The notes under the pieces were generated by a model. It was not told the DNA's origin. It searched no databases and saw nothing but the letters and a program-made list of their open reading frames with translations. A stretch of DNA of 64,000 nt from Lentilactobacillus sp. SPB1-3 (GTDB lineage Bacteria; Bacillota; Bacilli; Lactobacillales; Lactobacillaceae). Positions within the stretch are counted from its first letter, which is position 1, and every line of letters starts with the position of its first letter. The position numbers and the translations under genes are program-made. Shown piece by piece: positions 23,770 through 33,075 of this stretch. The stretch lies in the NCBI RefSeq assembly GCF_026913205.2, contig NZ_CP168151.1, positions 558,001 through 622,000 of the forward strand, given 5' to 3'.

Positions 23770-24613
23770 CATTCCTCAATTACCAGTAGCACAATGGATT
23801 GATAGCTTAGTTAAATGGTTATCAGGTTTTGAAGGATTCTTTAATGCCATTACTAACTTTATTGGTGGCATCGTTGATGGTTTTCAATGGGTCTTTGACA
23901 TTATTCCAATTTGGTTAGCAATCGTTTTGATTGCAGGATTAACTTATTATCTACTTAGAGATCGCAAGCATTGGTCAATGATCGCGTTCGAAGTGGTTGG
24001 TTTGTTATATATTTGGAATCAGGGTTATTGGCGTGACATGACGCAAACACTAACATTGGTACTTACTTCAAGTTTGATTGCGTTAATTATTGGTATCCCA
24101 ATAGGTATTTGGATGGCTAAGTCCAATACGGTTCAACTAATTGCTAAACCAATTTTGGACTTTATGCAGACCATGCCTGCCTTTGTTTATTTGATACCAG
24201 CCGTTGCCTTCTTTGGTATTGGGATGGTACCAGGGGTTATTGCCTCTGTTATCTTCGCTATGCCACCAACAGTTCGGATGACAAACTTGGGAATTCGCCA
24301 AGTGCCAAACGAATTGATAGAGGCTGCTGATTCATATGGTTCAACATCATGGCAGAAATTGATTAAAGTACAATTACCCTTGGCCAAATCAACCTTAATG
24401 GCTGGTGTTAACCAGAGTATGATGCTATCACTTTCAATGGTTGTTATTGCTTCAATGATCGGAGCCATGGGCTTAGGAAACAAAGTTTACTTTGCCGTTG
24501 GTAGAAATGATGCCGGAAGCGGTTTTGCTGCCGGATTAGCAATTGTTATTTTAGCCATCATTTTGGACCGAGTAACACAGGCAATCAACAAAACCCCATC
24601 AGATAAATCATAG
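23762..24613 (+). CDS. opuAB: glycine betaine/osmoprotectant ABC transporter permease
   Basis: This 283-residue permease has an N-terminal helical leader and the binding-protein-dependent transport domain. The EAA-type coupling loop is EAADSYGSTSWQKLIKVQLP. It is separate from the substrate-binding protein, unlike the fused OpuABC of lactococci. It overlaps opuAA and is followed by opuAC after 11 bases. Confidence 0.93.
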   Translation: MNNIPQLPVAQWIDSLVKWLSGFEGFFNAITNFIGGIVDGFQWVFDIIPIWLAIVLIAGLTYYLLRDRKHWSMIAFEVVGLLYIWNQGYWRDMTQTLTLVLTSSLIALIIGIPIGIWMAKSNTVQLIAKPILDFMQTMPAFVYLIPAVAFFGIGMVPGVIASVIFAMPPTVRMTNLGIRQVPNELIEAADSYGSTSWQKLIKVQLPLAKSTLMAGVNQSMMLSLSMVVIASMIGAMGLGNKVYFAVGRNDAGSGFAAGLAIVILAIILDRVTQAINKTPSDKS

Positions 24614-24624
24614 GAGGGGTTAAT

Positions 24625-25530
24625 ATGTTAAAAAAAATTACTAAATTAACGACATTCCTCGCATTAGGTGTCTTGGCTGTTGTTTTGGCTGGATGCTCAA
24701 GTCAAACAGCTAAATATAATCCTAATGAACCAGTTGGTAAGCAAATCAATTACACGATAACTGGAATTGATGCTGGTGCAGGAATTATGGCCAGTACTCA
24801 AAATGCCATCAAAGACTATGGTTTGGATAAGGGTAACTGGCAGTTGCAAACCAGCTCAACGGCTGCAATGACTAGTACGTTAGACAAAGACTATAAGAAA
24901 AAATTACCAATTGTTATCACTGGTTGGACACCTCATTGGATGTTCACTAAATATAAACTCAAATTCTTAAAAGATCCTAAAAATGTCTATGGTAAAGCTG
25001 AAGACATTCATACGATTACCAGAAAGAATTTAAAACAAGATAAGCCTGAAGCATACGAAATGCTTGATCGTTTTCACTGGACCCCTAAACAGATGTCATC
25101 TGTTATGATCAAGGTGAATAACGGTGAAGAACCATCACAGGCTGCTAAAAATTGGATTAAGAACAATTCTAAACAAGTTTCCGAATGGACTAAGGGAATT
25201 AAGCATGTTCACAATCAGTCAATCAAAATGACATACGTTGCCTGGGATTCTGAAATTGCCTCAACCAATGTGGTTGCCCAAGTTTTAAAATCTTTAGGTT
25301 ATAAAGTTACTATTCAAGCGATGGAAATGCAGCCTATGTGGGCCGCAGTTGCCGGAAATGATGCTGATGCAATGGTTAGTGCTTGGTTACCTAAAACGTC
25401 TGCAGTTTTCTATAAAGATTACCGTAGTCAAATCGATGATCTTGGAATTAACTTACGTGGTGCTAAGGTTGGTTTAGCCGTTCCTTATTACATGACCAAC
25501 GTTAATTCAATTGAAGATTTAAAGAAATAA
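24625..25530 (+). CDS. opuAC: glycine betaine/osmoprotectant-binding lipoprotein
   Basis: This 301-residue lipoprotein has lipobox VLAGC near residue 23. Trp-containing patches of the OpuAC/ProX fold (TGWTPHWMF, VSAWLPKTS, MQPMWAAV) would form an aromatic cage for quaternary amines. The exact ligand (glycine betaine, carnitine, choline or proline betaine) cannot be read from the sequence. It is the last gene of the operon. Confidence 0.92.
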   Translation: MLKKITKLTTFLALGVLAVVLAGCSSQTAKYNPNEPVGKQINYTITGIDAGAGIMASTQNAIKDYGLDKGNWQLQTSSTAAMTSTLDKDYKKKLPIVITGWTPHWMFTKYKLKFLKDPKNVYGKAEDIHTITRKNLKQDKPEAYEMLDRFHWTPKQMSSVMIKVNNGEEPSQAAKNWIKNNSKQVSEWTKGIKHVHNQSIKMTYVAWDSEIASTNVVAQVLKSLGYKVTIQAMEMQPMWAAVAGNDADAMVSAWLPKTSAVFYKDYRSQIDDLGINLRGAKVGLAVPYYMTNVNSIEDLKK

Positions 25531-25547
25531 CAGTTTCATAGCTAATC

Positions 25548-25584
25548 AAAAGAGTGAATCGTCATATGGCGATTCACTCTTTTT
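25548..25584 (+). terminator. terminator of the opuA operon
   Basis: AAAAGAGTGAATCG is repeated in perfect inverse after an eight-base loop and is followed by a T-run. Confidence 0.92.
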
Positions 25585-25601
25585 GTTTGAACCAATTTTC
25601 T

Positions 25602-25639
25602 ATAAAAGCGTTTACATTTGTTCAGAATTCAGATATGAT
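25602..25639 (+). promoter_or_regulatory. deo operon promoter overlapped by a cre-like site
   Basis: TTTACA (25611-25616) and TATGAT (25634-25639) are separated by 17 bases. The sequence ATAAAAGCGTTTACA (25602-25616) matches the catabolite responsive element consensus WTGNAANCGNWNNCW except at one position and covers the -35. CcpA bound here would repress nucleoside catabolism when glucose is present. TTCAGAATTCAGA (25621-25633) in the spacer is a direct repeat and could be part of a DeoR operator. Confidence 0.7.
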
Positions 25640-25673
25640 TGATTTATAAGAAATGAAAGGGGTTACATTTATT

Positions 25674-26333
25674 ATGACACTTACAAATTCAGAATTAGCA
25701 AAGTACTTAGATCACACTAATTTAAAACCAGATGCTACAAGAGAGAGCATTATCGAAACTTGCGAGGAAGCCGTTAAATATAACACCGCTTCCGTTTGTG
25801 TAAATTCACACTGGATTCCATTAGTAGCTGAAAAGTTGCAAAACAGTGATGTTAATCCAATTACAGTAGTTGGCTTCCCATTAGGCGAAACTAACACCGA
25901 AACTAAGGTTTTTGAAGCCCAAACATCCATCGATGATGGTGCCGAAGAAGTTGATATGGTAATCAATATTGGTGAATTGTTGGACGGTAACACTAAATTT
26001 GTAACCGAAGATATCAAAGCAGTTGCAGATGCTGTTCATGAAAAGGGCAAACTACTAAAAGTTATTTTAGAAACTTCATATTTAAACAATGATCAAATCG
26101 TTGCCGGATGTAAAGCTTCTGAAGAGGCAGGTTCAGATTACGTTAAAACATCAACTGGTTTTTCTTCTGCTGGCGCTAAGCTTGAAGACGTTAAGTTGAT
26201 GAGAGAAACAGTCGGCGACAGATTAGGGGTTAAGGCTTCTGGTGGAATTCATTCTAAAGAAGAAGCTTTGGCAATGATCGATGCCGGTGCGAGTCGATTA
26301 GGAGTTAGTGCCACTGTTAAGATTCTTTCATAA
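25674..26333 (+). CDS. deoC: deoxyribose-phosphate aldolase
   Basis: This 219-residue aldolase cleaves 2-deoxyribose 5-phosphate to glyceraldehyde 3-phosphate and acetaldehyde. The Schiff-base lysine lies in YVKTSTGFSS and the second lysine in GVKASGGI. I chose the ATG at 25674 (MTLTNSELAKYLDHTNLKPD) because GAAAGGGG lies 11 bases upstream. An in-frame ATG at 25653 precedes that site. It is the first gene of the deo operon. Confidence 0.96.
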   Translation: MTLTNSELAKYLDHTNLKPDATRESIIETCEEAVKYNTASVCVNSHWIPLVAEKLQNSDVNPITVVGFPLGETNTETKVFEAQTSIDDGAEEVDMVINIGELLDGNTKFVTEDIKAVADAVHEKGKLLKVILETSYLNNDQIVAGCKASEEAGSDYVKTSTGFSSAGAKLEDVKLMRETVGDRLGVKASGGIHSKEEALAMIDAGASRLGVSATVKILS

Positions 26334-26360
26334 TTAGAAATTATTTTAGGGGGTAATTTG

Positions 26361-27554
26361 ATGACTAAAAAATATAAACGAATTTTCGGAATAGTATTAG
26401 ATTCTGTTGGTACTGGTGAAGCAGCTGATGCAGCAAAATACGGGGATGTTGGCTCAGATACTCTTGGGCATGTTGGTGAAGCCTATAAAGGTGATTTGAA
26501 GATTCCAAACTTACAAAAAATGGGTTTGGCTAATTTAAGAGACAAACCAATTCTAGGTGTTGATAAAGTTGACCGTTCCTTAGGATATTATGGCAAAATG
26601 AAAGAAATTTCAGCCGGAAAAGATAGTATGGACGGCCATTGGGAAATGATGGGATTACCTGTTGAACAAGCTTTGAGTACATTTCCAAATGGTTTTCCAA
26701 ACTCAATCATTAAACAAATCGAAGACTTTTCTGGTCGTAAAGTGATTGGTAACCGTCCAGAATCTGGAACGAAAATCATCGCTGAACTCGGGGAAGAACA
26801 GATGAAAACTGGAGATTTGATTGTTTATACCTCTGGAGATTCTGTATTGCAAATCGCTGCCCATGAGGATGTTATTCCTTTGGAAGAACTCTATCGAATC
26901 TGTAAATTCGCTAGATCCATTGTGAACGGACCAGAATATATTGTTGGTAGAATTATTGCTCGACCATACGTTGGTCCTGATAAGAATCACTTTACTAGAA
27001 CAGCTAACCGTCATGATTTCACACTCGAACCAACTGGAACAACTGATTTAGATTACTTACAAACAGCCGGAGTTCATACGGTTGGAATCGGTAAGATAAA
27101 TGATATTTTCTCAGGTCATGGAATAGATGAAGGATATCATAATGAAAGTAATATGGATGGCATGGATCACGTAGATCATGTTATGGCAGAAGACTTTGAG
27201 GGATTCTGCTTCACTAATTTGGTTGATTTTGATGCTATGTATGGTCATCGTCGTAATCCAATTGGCTTTGGACAAGCATTGATGGACTTCGACAAACGAT
27301 TAGAACGTGTTTTGAATAATCTAAAAGATGATGATTTACTTTTGATTACAGCAGACCACGGAAATGACCCTGGTTTCACCGGTAGTGACCATACTAGAGA
27401 ATATGTTCCATTACTTGCATATTCACCATCGATGTCTCAGACGGACAGTCTAGGGGTTAGAGACACCTTTGCAGACTTTGGTGCAACAATTTTAGATAAT
27501 TTTGATGTCACAGGTAATCCTGTAGGCACAAGTTTTCTTGATAAATTGAAATAG
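26361..27554 (+). CDS. deoB: phosphopentomutase
   Basis: This 397-residue metalloenzyme of the alkaline phosphatase superfamily interconverts (deoxy)ribose 1- and 5-phosphates. Metal-binding motifs include [33 protein letters not shown] and SDHTREYVP. The ATG at 26361 follows AGGGGGT by six bases. It joins the nucleoside phosphorylases of this operon to the aldolase DeoC. Confidence 0.96.
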   Translation: MTKKYKRIFGIVLDSVGTGEAADAAKYGDVGSDTLGHVGEAYKGDLKIPNLQKMGLANLRDKPILGVDKVDRSLGYYGKMKEISAGKDSMDGHWEMMGLPVEQALSTFPNGFPNSIIKQIEDFSGRKVIGNRPESGTKIIAELGEEQMKTGDLIVYTSGDSVLQIAAHEDVIPLEELYRICKFARSIVNGPEYIVGRIIARPYVGPDKNHFTRTANRHDFTLEPTGTTDLDYLQTAGVHTVGIGKINDIFSGHGIDEGYHNESNMDGMDHVDHVMAEDFEGFCFTNLVDFDAMYGHRRNPIGFGQALMDFDKRLERVLNNLKDDDLLLITADHGNDPGFTGSDHTREYVPLLAYSPSMSQTDSLGVRDTFADFGATILDNFDVTGNPVGTSFLDKLK

Positions 27555-27565
27555 GAGGCGAAAAG

Positions 27566-28282
27566 ATGAGTACACATATTGGAGCAAAAAAAGGTGAAAT
27601 TGCAGAAACTGTCTTAATGCCAGGAGATCCATTAAGGGCTAAGTTCATTGCAGACAATTTCTTGGAGGACGTAGTTCAATACAGTAGCGTAAGAAATATG
27701 TTTGGTTTTACAGGAACTTATCAAGGTAAAAGAATTTCTGTTCAAGGTTCAGGAATGGGTATTCCTTCATTGGCGATTTATACAACAGAATTAATCAAAG
27801 AATATGGTGTTAAAACAATTTATCGAGTTGGTAGTTGTGGTGGTATGAGTCCTGATGTTCATATGCGAGACATTATTTTAGGCCAAGCGGGGACAACGGA
27901 TTCATCAATTATTGAAAATACTTTTGGACCCAATATGTATTATTCACCAATTGCCGATTTTGAATTGTTGGACTCTGCATATCATGTTGCAGAAGAAATG
28001 GGAATCAAGACAAAAGTTGGTAATATTTTTGCGGCAGATCGTTTTTATAATGATGAAATCGATACGCAAAAGTTGATTGATTACGGCGTCTTGGCAACTG
28101 AAATGGAAACAAGTGGTCTCTATTTGTTAGCAGCTAAATACCATGTTCGGGCGTTGACGATTTTAACCGTGTCAGATCATTTACTGACGGGTGAGGCAAT
28201 GTCGGCCAAAGATCGGGAAACTTCATTTGATGAAATGATGAGATTGGCTTTAAATACTGCTGTTAAAAATATTAAAGACTAA
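27566..28282 (+). CDS. deoD: purine-nucleoside phosphorylase, DeoD type
   Basis: This 238-residue phosphorylase splits purine (deoxy)nucleosides into base and (deoxy)ribose 1-phosphate. The family blocks MSTHIGAKKGEIAETVLMPG, GDPLRAKFIA and MGIPSLAIYTTELI are clear, with the catalytic aspartate in LTVSDH. It is 11 bases after deoB and 14 before deoR. Confidence 0.96.
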   Translation: MSTHIGAKKGEIAETVLMPGDPLRAKFIADNFLEDVVQYSSVRNMFGFTGTYQGKRISVQGSGMGIPSLAIYTTELIKEYGVKTIYRVGSCGGMSPDVHMRDIILGQAGTTDSSIIENTFGPNMYYSPIADFELLDSAYHVAEEMGIKTKVGNIFAADRFYNDEIDTQKLIDYGVLATEMETSGLYLLAAKYHVRALTILTVSDHLLTGEAMSAKDRETSFDEMMRLALNTAVKNIKD

Positions 28283-28296
28283 TTGAGGTGGTTTGA

Positions 28297-29244
28297 GTGG
28301 CAGTTAATCGGGATATTGATAAGTTAAAACTAAGTTTGCAAGTGGCAGAAATGTATTATCAAGATAACGCAAGTCAATCCGACATTGCGGCGTCTTTGAA
28401 TATTTCAAGGCCAACAGTTTCTCGATTGCTGCAATACGCTAAGGAAACTGGCATCGTTAAAATTCAAATAGTTAATCCTGTAGTGAGTGTTCAAGTACTG
28501 GCAGATAAATTACACGAAAAGTATGGGGCTGAGTTTCATGTAGTTCCAAATAACTATGTTGGAACTAGCTCGATTCAAGACAGTGTTGGTAAATATGCGG
28601 CTGATTATCTGACTTCGATAGTAAAACCTCAAGATGTGATCGGCATTGGTTGGGGTAAGACTATTCATAGTGTTACCAGCCATTTGGAAGATCAGTTTGT
28701 GCCAGGAGTCAGAGTAGTTCAATTAAAAGGTAGTGTGAGCTTTGCCAATGAGAAAACTTATGCGCATGAGAGTGTGGAGGAATTGGCTAAGGCTTATCAC
28801 GTCACGCCTGAATATTTACCATTACCAGTGATTTTTGACAATTTAGCTACTAAGCAGATGGTCGAACAAGATCGATATATTAATAATATTTTGACTCTTG
28901 GAAAAGATGCTAACATTGCGTTATTTACTGTCGGAACTGTCAGGTCTGAAGCGCTGGTTTTTCAATTAGGTTATTTTGATGAATCAGAAATTAAACATCT
29001 ACAAAGTGCGGCCGTAGGAGATATCGTCTCTCGGTTTATTGATGGTCAAGGCCGGGTGGTGGATCCGAAAATTGATGCTCGGACCATTGGAATTGATTTA
29101 AGTGATCTGCAGAAAAAAGAACATGCCATTTTGGTTGCGTACGGTAATCAAAAAACTGCTGGAGTTCATGCAGCACTAAAAGCAGGTTATACAAATTGTG
29201 TAATTCTTGATCAAACACTTGCCCAATTATTATTAGATTTTTAA
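28297..29244 (+). CDS. deoR: SorC/DeoR-type transcriptional regulator of the deo operon
   Basis: This 315-residue regulator has an N-terminal helix-turn-helix (NASQSDIAASLNISRPTVSRLL) and a SorC-type sugar-phosphate-binding domain (GIGWGKTIHSV, TVGTVRSEALV). By analogy with Bacillus DeoR it would repress the operon until deoxyribose 5-phosphate accumulates. The start is GTG at 28297 behind TTGAGGTGG. Its place inside the operon it likely controls suggests autoregulation. Confidence 0.88.
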   Translation: MAVNRDIDKLKLSLQVAEMYYQDNASQSDIAASLNISRPTVSRLLQYAKETGIVKIQIVNPVVSVQVLADKLHEKYGAEFHVVPNNYVGTSSIQDSVGKYAADYLTSIVKPQDVIGIGWGKTIHSVTSHLEDQFVPGVRVVQLKGSVSFANEKTYAHESVEELAKAYHVTPEYLPLPVIFDNLATKQMVEQDRYINNILTLGKDANIALFTVGTVRSEALVFQLGYFDESEIKHLQSAAVGDIVSRFIDGQGRVVDPKIDARTIGIDLSDLQKKEHAILVAYGNQKTAGVHAALKAGYTNCVILDQTLAQLLLDF

Positions 29245-29256
29245 TGATCAAAGTTT

Positions 29257-29270
29257 TGTAAGCGGTTACC
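29257..29270 (+). promoter_or_regulatory. internal cre-like site before pdp
   Basis: TGTAAGCGGTTACC matches the cre consensus TGWAANCGNTNWCA at 13 of 14 positions. It lies between deoR and pdp, where bound CcpA could block elongation. It is the second cre-like site of the operon. Confidence 0.65.
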
Positions 29271-29288
29271 CAAAGCGGAGGAAATTTT

Positions 29289-30590
29289 ATGAGAATGGTA
29301 GATATTATTCATGCAAAACGTTCGGGATCAGAATTAACTGATGATCAGTTACAATTCTTCGTAGACGGCGTCGTCAGTGGAGAAATTCCTGATTACCAGA
29401 CGAGTGCATTATTAATGGCAATTTATTTTCAAGGGATGACTGACAGAGAGCAGTCAACATTGACGATGAAGATGATGGAGTCAGGAGATCATCTTGATTT
29501 AAGCGCTATTCCTGGCGTCAAAGTTGATAAACATTCAACTGGTGGAGTTGGTGATAAGGTAAGTATTCCACTAGCAGCCGTGGTGGCTTCGTTGGGAATT
29601 CCTGTGCCCATGATTTCTGGTCGAGGTTTGGGACACACAGGCGGCACTTTAGATAAATTAGAAGCGATTCCTGGTTATCAAGTCGAGATTTCTGAACAGG
29701 AATTTATTGATCAAGTGACTAAAGATAAATGTGCAATTATCGGTGCAACAGGTAATATTGCTCCGGCGGATAAGAAAATATATGCCCTCCGAGATGTTAC
29801 TGATACAGTTGACTCCATTCCGTTGATTGCTGGTTCCATCATGAGTAAGAAAATCGCATCCGGGACTGATGCACTAATTATCGATGTCAAAACAGGTTCA
29901 GGAGCATTTATGAAAACTCTTGATGATTCGCGTAATTTGGCAAAGGCATTAGTTGGTATTGGCAAAGGTGTGGGCATGCAATGCATGGCTATGATTACTG
30001 ATATGAATCAGCCGTTGGGGAACGCTATTGGTAACGCCTTAGAAATTAAAGAGTCTATTGAATTACTAAAGAATAATGGCCCACACGATTTGGTGGAATT
30101 AACCACAACAATTGGTGGTTATATGGCAGTCATGGGTAAGGTAGCCAGCACACCTGAAGATGGTAAACAAATGTGCCAGGAAGTCATCGAAAATGGTCAA
30201 GCTCTAGCTAGTTTTAAGAAAATGATTGCTGATCAACATGGTAATGAAACTGTAGTTGATGATCCTGATAAAGTTTTGCCACAGGCTAAGTATCAGATTG
30301 AACTTCCTGCAAAAGTTACTGGTGTCGTGTCTAAAATTGTGGCTGATGAAGTGGGTATTGCCAGCATGTTGCTTGGCGGTGGTCGTCAAAAAGCTGATGA
30401 TAAATTGGATTATTCAGTTGGAATTTACCTTCACCACAAGATTGGTGATGCCATTCAGTCCGGTGAATCATTGTTAACGATTTACAGTAATCGAGAAAAT
30501 GTCGATGATATCAAACAGCTCCTATATGATAATATCGAAATTTCTGATTCTGCCTCAGCACCAACTTTAATTTATGAAACAATTGAATAA
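29289..30590 (+). CDS. pdp: pyrimidine-nucleoside phosphorylase
   Basis: This 433-residue enzyme phosphorolyses thymidine, deoxyuridine and uridine. It starts MRMVDIIHAKRSGSELT and carries the thymidine phosphorylase signature SGRGLGHTGGTLDKLE, with phosphate-binding KHSTGGVGDK. The ATG follows GCGGAGGA. It is the last gene of the deo operon, before a perfect terminator. Confidence 0.95.
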   Translation: MRMVDIIHAKRSGSELTDDQLQFFVDGVVSGEIPDYQTSALLMAIYFQGMTDREQSTLTMKMMESGDHLDLSAIPGVKVDKHSTGGVGDKVSIPLAAVVASLGIPVPMISGRGLGHTGGTLDKLEAIPGYQVEISEQEFIDQVTKDKCAIIGATGNIAPADKKIYALRDVTDTVDSIPLIAGSIMSKKIASGTDALIIDVKTGSGAFMKTLDDSRNLAKALVGIGKGVGMQCMAMITDMNQPLGNAIGNALEIKESIELLKNNGPHDLVELTTTIGGYMAVMGKVASTPEDGKQMCQEVIENGQALASFKKMIADQHGNETVVDDPDKVLPQAKYQIELPAKVTGVVSKIVADEVGIASMLLGGGRQKADDKLDYSVGIYLHHKIGDAIQSGESLLTIYSNRENVDDIKQLLYDNIEISDSASAPTLIYETIE

Positions 30591-30594
30591 AATT

Positions 30595-30628
30595 AAGAAC
30601 CTCCGGTAGTCATACCGGAGGTTCTTTG
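30595..30628 (+). terminator. terminator of the deo operon
   Basis: AAGAACCTCCGGTA is repeated in perfect inverse around GTCA and ends in a short T-run. Confidence 0.9.
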
Positions 30629-30733
30629 TTAGCTAGCAAAAACATTTCAAATAAAAAAATTTTTGGATATTTAATTGTCGTCAATCGTTTATCTCTGTAA
30701 GAGATTGCCAAGCCAAAGAAATATTATCTAAAA

Positions 30734-30770
30734 AATTTAGTTTGATATTCAAACTAAATTATATTATTAT
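30734..30770 (+). promoter_or_regulatory. distal fab promoter with FabT-type operator
   Basis: The 12-base arms AATTTAGTTTGA and TCAAACTAAATT form a perfect palindrome around TAT (30734-30760). The core TTTGA-n3-TCAAA is the FabT box. The same bases supply TTGATA (30742-30747), 17 bases before TATTAT (30765-30770), so a bound repressor would cover the -35. A five-base stem (CGTCC/GGACG, 30777-30791) follows at the expected transcript start. Confidence 0.75.
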
Positions 30771-30807
30771 GACTATCGTCCACTAAGGACGTTTTATTTT
30801 CACCTAA

Positions 30808-30840
30808 TAGTTTGACTTTCAAACTAAATTTAAGTGTTAT
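30808..30840 (+). promoter_or_regulatory. proximal fab promoter with second FabT-type operator
   Basis: TAGTTTGA-CTT-TCAAACTA (30808-30826) is a second palindrome with the same core. It contains TTGACT (30812-30817), 17 bases before TGTTAT (30835-30840). The promoter/operator geometry is the same as in the distal copy, 70 bases upstream. FabT repressing its own operon through such boxes is established in streptococci. Confidence 0.72.
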
Positions 30841-30872
30841 ATTTCACTTAAAAAAACAAGGAGAAATAACGA

Positions 30873-31319
30873 ATGAGTGTTTTAGATACGTCAGAAATTA
30901 TGGATTTAATCCCTAATCGATATCCGATTTTGTTTATGGATAAAGTTGATGAGTTGAATCCAGGGGAATCGATTACGGTAACCAAGAACGTAACGATCAA
31001 CGAAGAATTCTTTCAAGGACATTTTCCTGGTAACCCTGTAATGCCTGGAGTTTTAATTATCGAGGCACTTGCTCAAGCAGCATCCATTTTGATTTTAAAA
31101 TCTGATGATTTTAAAGGAAAAACTGCTTATCTTGGAGCCATTGATAATGCTAAATTCAGAAAAGTTGTTCGACCAGGAGATGTTCTAAAGCTACATGTTG
31201 ATTTGGAGAAAGTCCGATCAAACATGGGCACAGTTAAGTGTTCTGCTAACGTTGATGATAAGGTTGCTTGTTCTTGCAAATTAACATTTATCGTCGCAGA
31301 TGCTGACAAGAAACTATAA
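30873..31319 (+). CDS. fabZ: 3-hydroxyacyl-ACP dehydratase FabZ, catalytically complete copy
   Basis: This 148-residue hot-dog-fold enzyme dehydrates 3-hydroxyacyl-ACP in fatty acid elongation. The catalytic histidine H50 lies in FQGHFPGNPVMPGV and the catalytic glutamate E64 in LIIEALAQ. It is the first gene of the fab/acc operon. A second, altered fabZ lies between accB and accC. Confidence 0.95.
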   Translation: MSVLDTSEIMDLIPNRYPILFMDKVDELNPGESITVTKNVTINEEFFQGHFPGNPVMPGVLIIEALAQAASILILKSDDFKGKTAYLGAIDNAKFRKVVRPGDVLKLHVDLEKVRSNMGTVKCSANVDDKVACSCKLTFIVADADKKL

Positions 31320-31341
31320 TTTTTGGAGGTAGATTGATCTA

Positions 31342-31809
31342 GTGGCTGATCGAAGCATAGAAGAGAAGAAATCCGATTTTAATTTTATTAGTGAATCAAT
31401 GATTGATGTGTACGACAGTATTATGCGAATTGAGGAATCCGAAATTCGCAAAAGTCGTTTTAAAGATGTTACTGCCAAAGAATTGCATTTAGTTCATGCA
31501 ATTGGTCTTCATAGACAAAGAGCCACTACCGAGGTTGCTAACTACTTAAAACTCAGCAAGGGGACTTTGACGGCAAATATCAATACGTTAGTCCGTAAAG
31601 GTTATGTGATGAGAATCCCCAACCAAATTGATCGGCGAATCATTAATTTAAAACTGACTGATAGGGGTCGACTTTTGTATCGTGCCCACAGTGCATTTCA
31701 TTCGACACTAGTTAAAAGTGTTTTAGACGGATTTTCAGATGACAATATTGAAGTTATTGAGCAGGTATTAAAAAAATTATTGAAATTTATTGATGAGGTA
31801 TCTGACTAA
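31342..31809 (+). CDS. fabT: MarR family regulator of fatty acid synthesis (FabT)
   Basis: This 155-residue winged-helix repressor contains TTEVANYLKLSKGTLTANINTLV and the wing IPNQIDRRIINLKLTDRGR. Its place as second gene of the fab operon, in front of fabH, and the two TTTGA-n3-TCAAA boxes in the promoter identify it as FabT, which uses long-chain acyl-ACP as corepressor. The start is GTG at 31342, 12 bases after GGAGG. Its stop overlaps the fabH start by one base. Confidence 0.9.
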   Translation: MADRSIEEKKSDFNFISESMIDVYDSIMRIEESEIRKSRFKDVTAKELHLVHAIGLHRQRATTEVANYLKLSKGTLTANINTLVRKGYVMRIPNQIDRRIINLKLTDRGRLLYRAHSAFHSTLVKSVLDGFSDDNIEVIEQVLKKLLKFIDEVSD

Positions 31810-32789
31810 TGAAATATGAAAATATTTCTGTTCTCCAATCAGCGAGAAAAATTCCGGATCGGGTAGTTACCAATGATGATTTAGCCAAAATGATGACCAC
31901 TTCAGATGAATGGATTACCCAACGAACTGGAATTAAGCGACGACATGTTGCTAACACGGAAACAACTACAAGTTTGTGTATTGATGTTAGTCGTGAACTG
32001 ATAGCGGAGTCTGATATCGATCCTGTTGATATTGATTATATTGTTGTCGCTACTATGTCCCCCGATTACTTAACTCCATCAGTTGCTGCTACAGTTCAAG
32101 GCGAGATTGGGGCTAGTAATGCCGTCGCATTTGATTTAAATGCAGCTTGTTCTGGATTTTCTTACGGACTTTCAGTAGTTCAAAACTTATTGGTAAGTGA
32201 TGAACCAAAAAAAGCTATCTTAATTGGTGGCGAGGTTTTGAGCAAGCTGATTGACTGGCATGATCGCAGTACGGCAGTTTTATTTGGCGATGGTGCCGCA
32301 GGAATGTTACTGGCAAATAGCAGTAATGCTGGAGCAATTTTAGGCACTGATTTAAATACCCTAGGCGATTTGGGCAAGTATTTAACCGCTGGTCAAACTG
32401 GAGAAGTTACACCATTTCAAACTAAACAAACAGAATTTAATAGATTTTTTACCATGAATGGTCGGCGAGTTTACAATTTTGCTGTTAAGAACGTGCCTGT
32501 CTCAATTGAGGCGGCATTGAAAAAGGCTGATTTATCACTTGCTGACGTGGATCACTTTGTTTTGCACCAAGCTAACATCAGAATTATTGAGAGAATTGCT
32601 GAAAAGCTGGAAGTTGATTTTGACAAATTTGATACTAACATCAGCGAATACGGGAATACCGCGGCAGCTAGCGAACCAATTTTGTTCGATGAGTTAGTTA
32701 AGGCCAACAAAATAAAGCGTGGAGATATCGTGGTTCTCTCCGGTTTCGGTGGGGGATTAACGATTGGCACAATCGTATTAAGATACTAA
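31809..32789 (+). CDS. fabH: beta-ketoacyl-ACP synthase III
   Basis: This 326-residue enzyme starts fatty acid synthesis by condensing acetyl-CoA with malonyl-ACP. The Cys-His-Asn triad is complete: C114 in NAACSGF, histidine in LHQANIRI and asparagine in EYGNTAAAS. The ATG overlaps the fabT stop. Confidence 0.96.
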   Translation: MKYENISVLQSARKIPDRVVTNDDLAKMMTTSDEWITQRTGIKRRHVANTETTTSLCIDVSRELIAESDIDPVDIDYIVVATMSPDYLTPSVAATVQGEIGASNAVAFDLNAACSGFSYGLSVVQNLLVSDEPKKAILIGGEVLSKLIDWHDRSTAVLFGDGAAGMLLANSSNAGAILGTDLNTLGDLGKYLTAGQTGEVTPFQTKQTEFNRFFTMNGRRVYNFAVKNVPVSIEAALKKADLSLADVDHFVLHQANIRIIERIAEKLEVDFDKFDTNISEYGNTAAASEPILFDELVKANKIKRGDIVVLSGFGGGLTIGTIVLRY

Positions 32790-32823
32790 TTTTATTTATT
32801 AAAAACATTTGGAGGATTTTAAA

Positions 32824-33066
32824 ATGACTAAAGAAGAAGTATTCAATAACGTAAAGACAATTATCGTGGACCAATTAGATGTGGACGCAGACAAGGTTAA
32901 AGAAACAACTAATTTTAAAAATGACTTGGATCTTGATAGTTTAGATATCTTTGAAATTGTTGATAAGTTAGAAGATACATACGAAATTGAAATTGAAACA
33001 GATGATGGCATGTCAACAGTTGGCGAATTAGTAGATTACGTTACCGAACAAGTTAACAAAAAGTAG
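32824..33066 (+). CDS. acpP: acyl carrier protein
   Basis: This 80-residue acidic protein carries acyl chains on phosphopantetheine attached to S39 in DLDSLD. I chose the ATG at 32824 (MTKEEVFNNVKTIIVDQLDV) because GGAGGA lies seven bases upstream. An in-frame ATG at 32809 comes before that site. It lies between fabH and fabD. Confidence 0.95.
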   Translation: MTKEEVFNNVKTIIVDQLDVDADKVKETTNFKNDLDLDSLDIFEIVDKLEDTYEIEIETDDGMSTVGELVDYVTEQVNKK

Positions 33067-33075
33067 GCCATTGTT

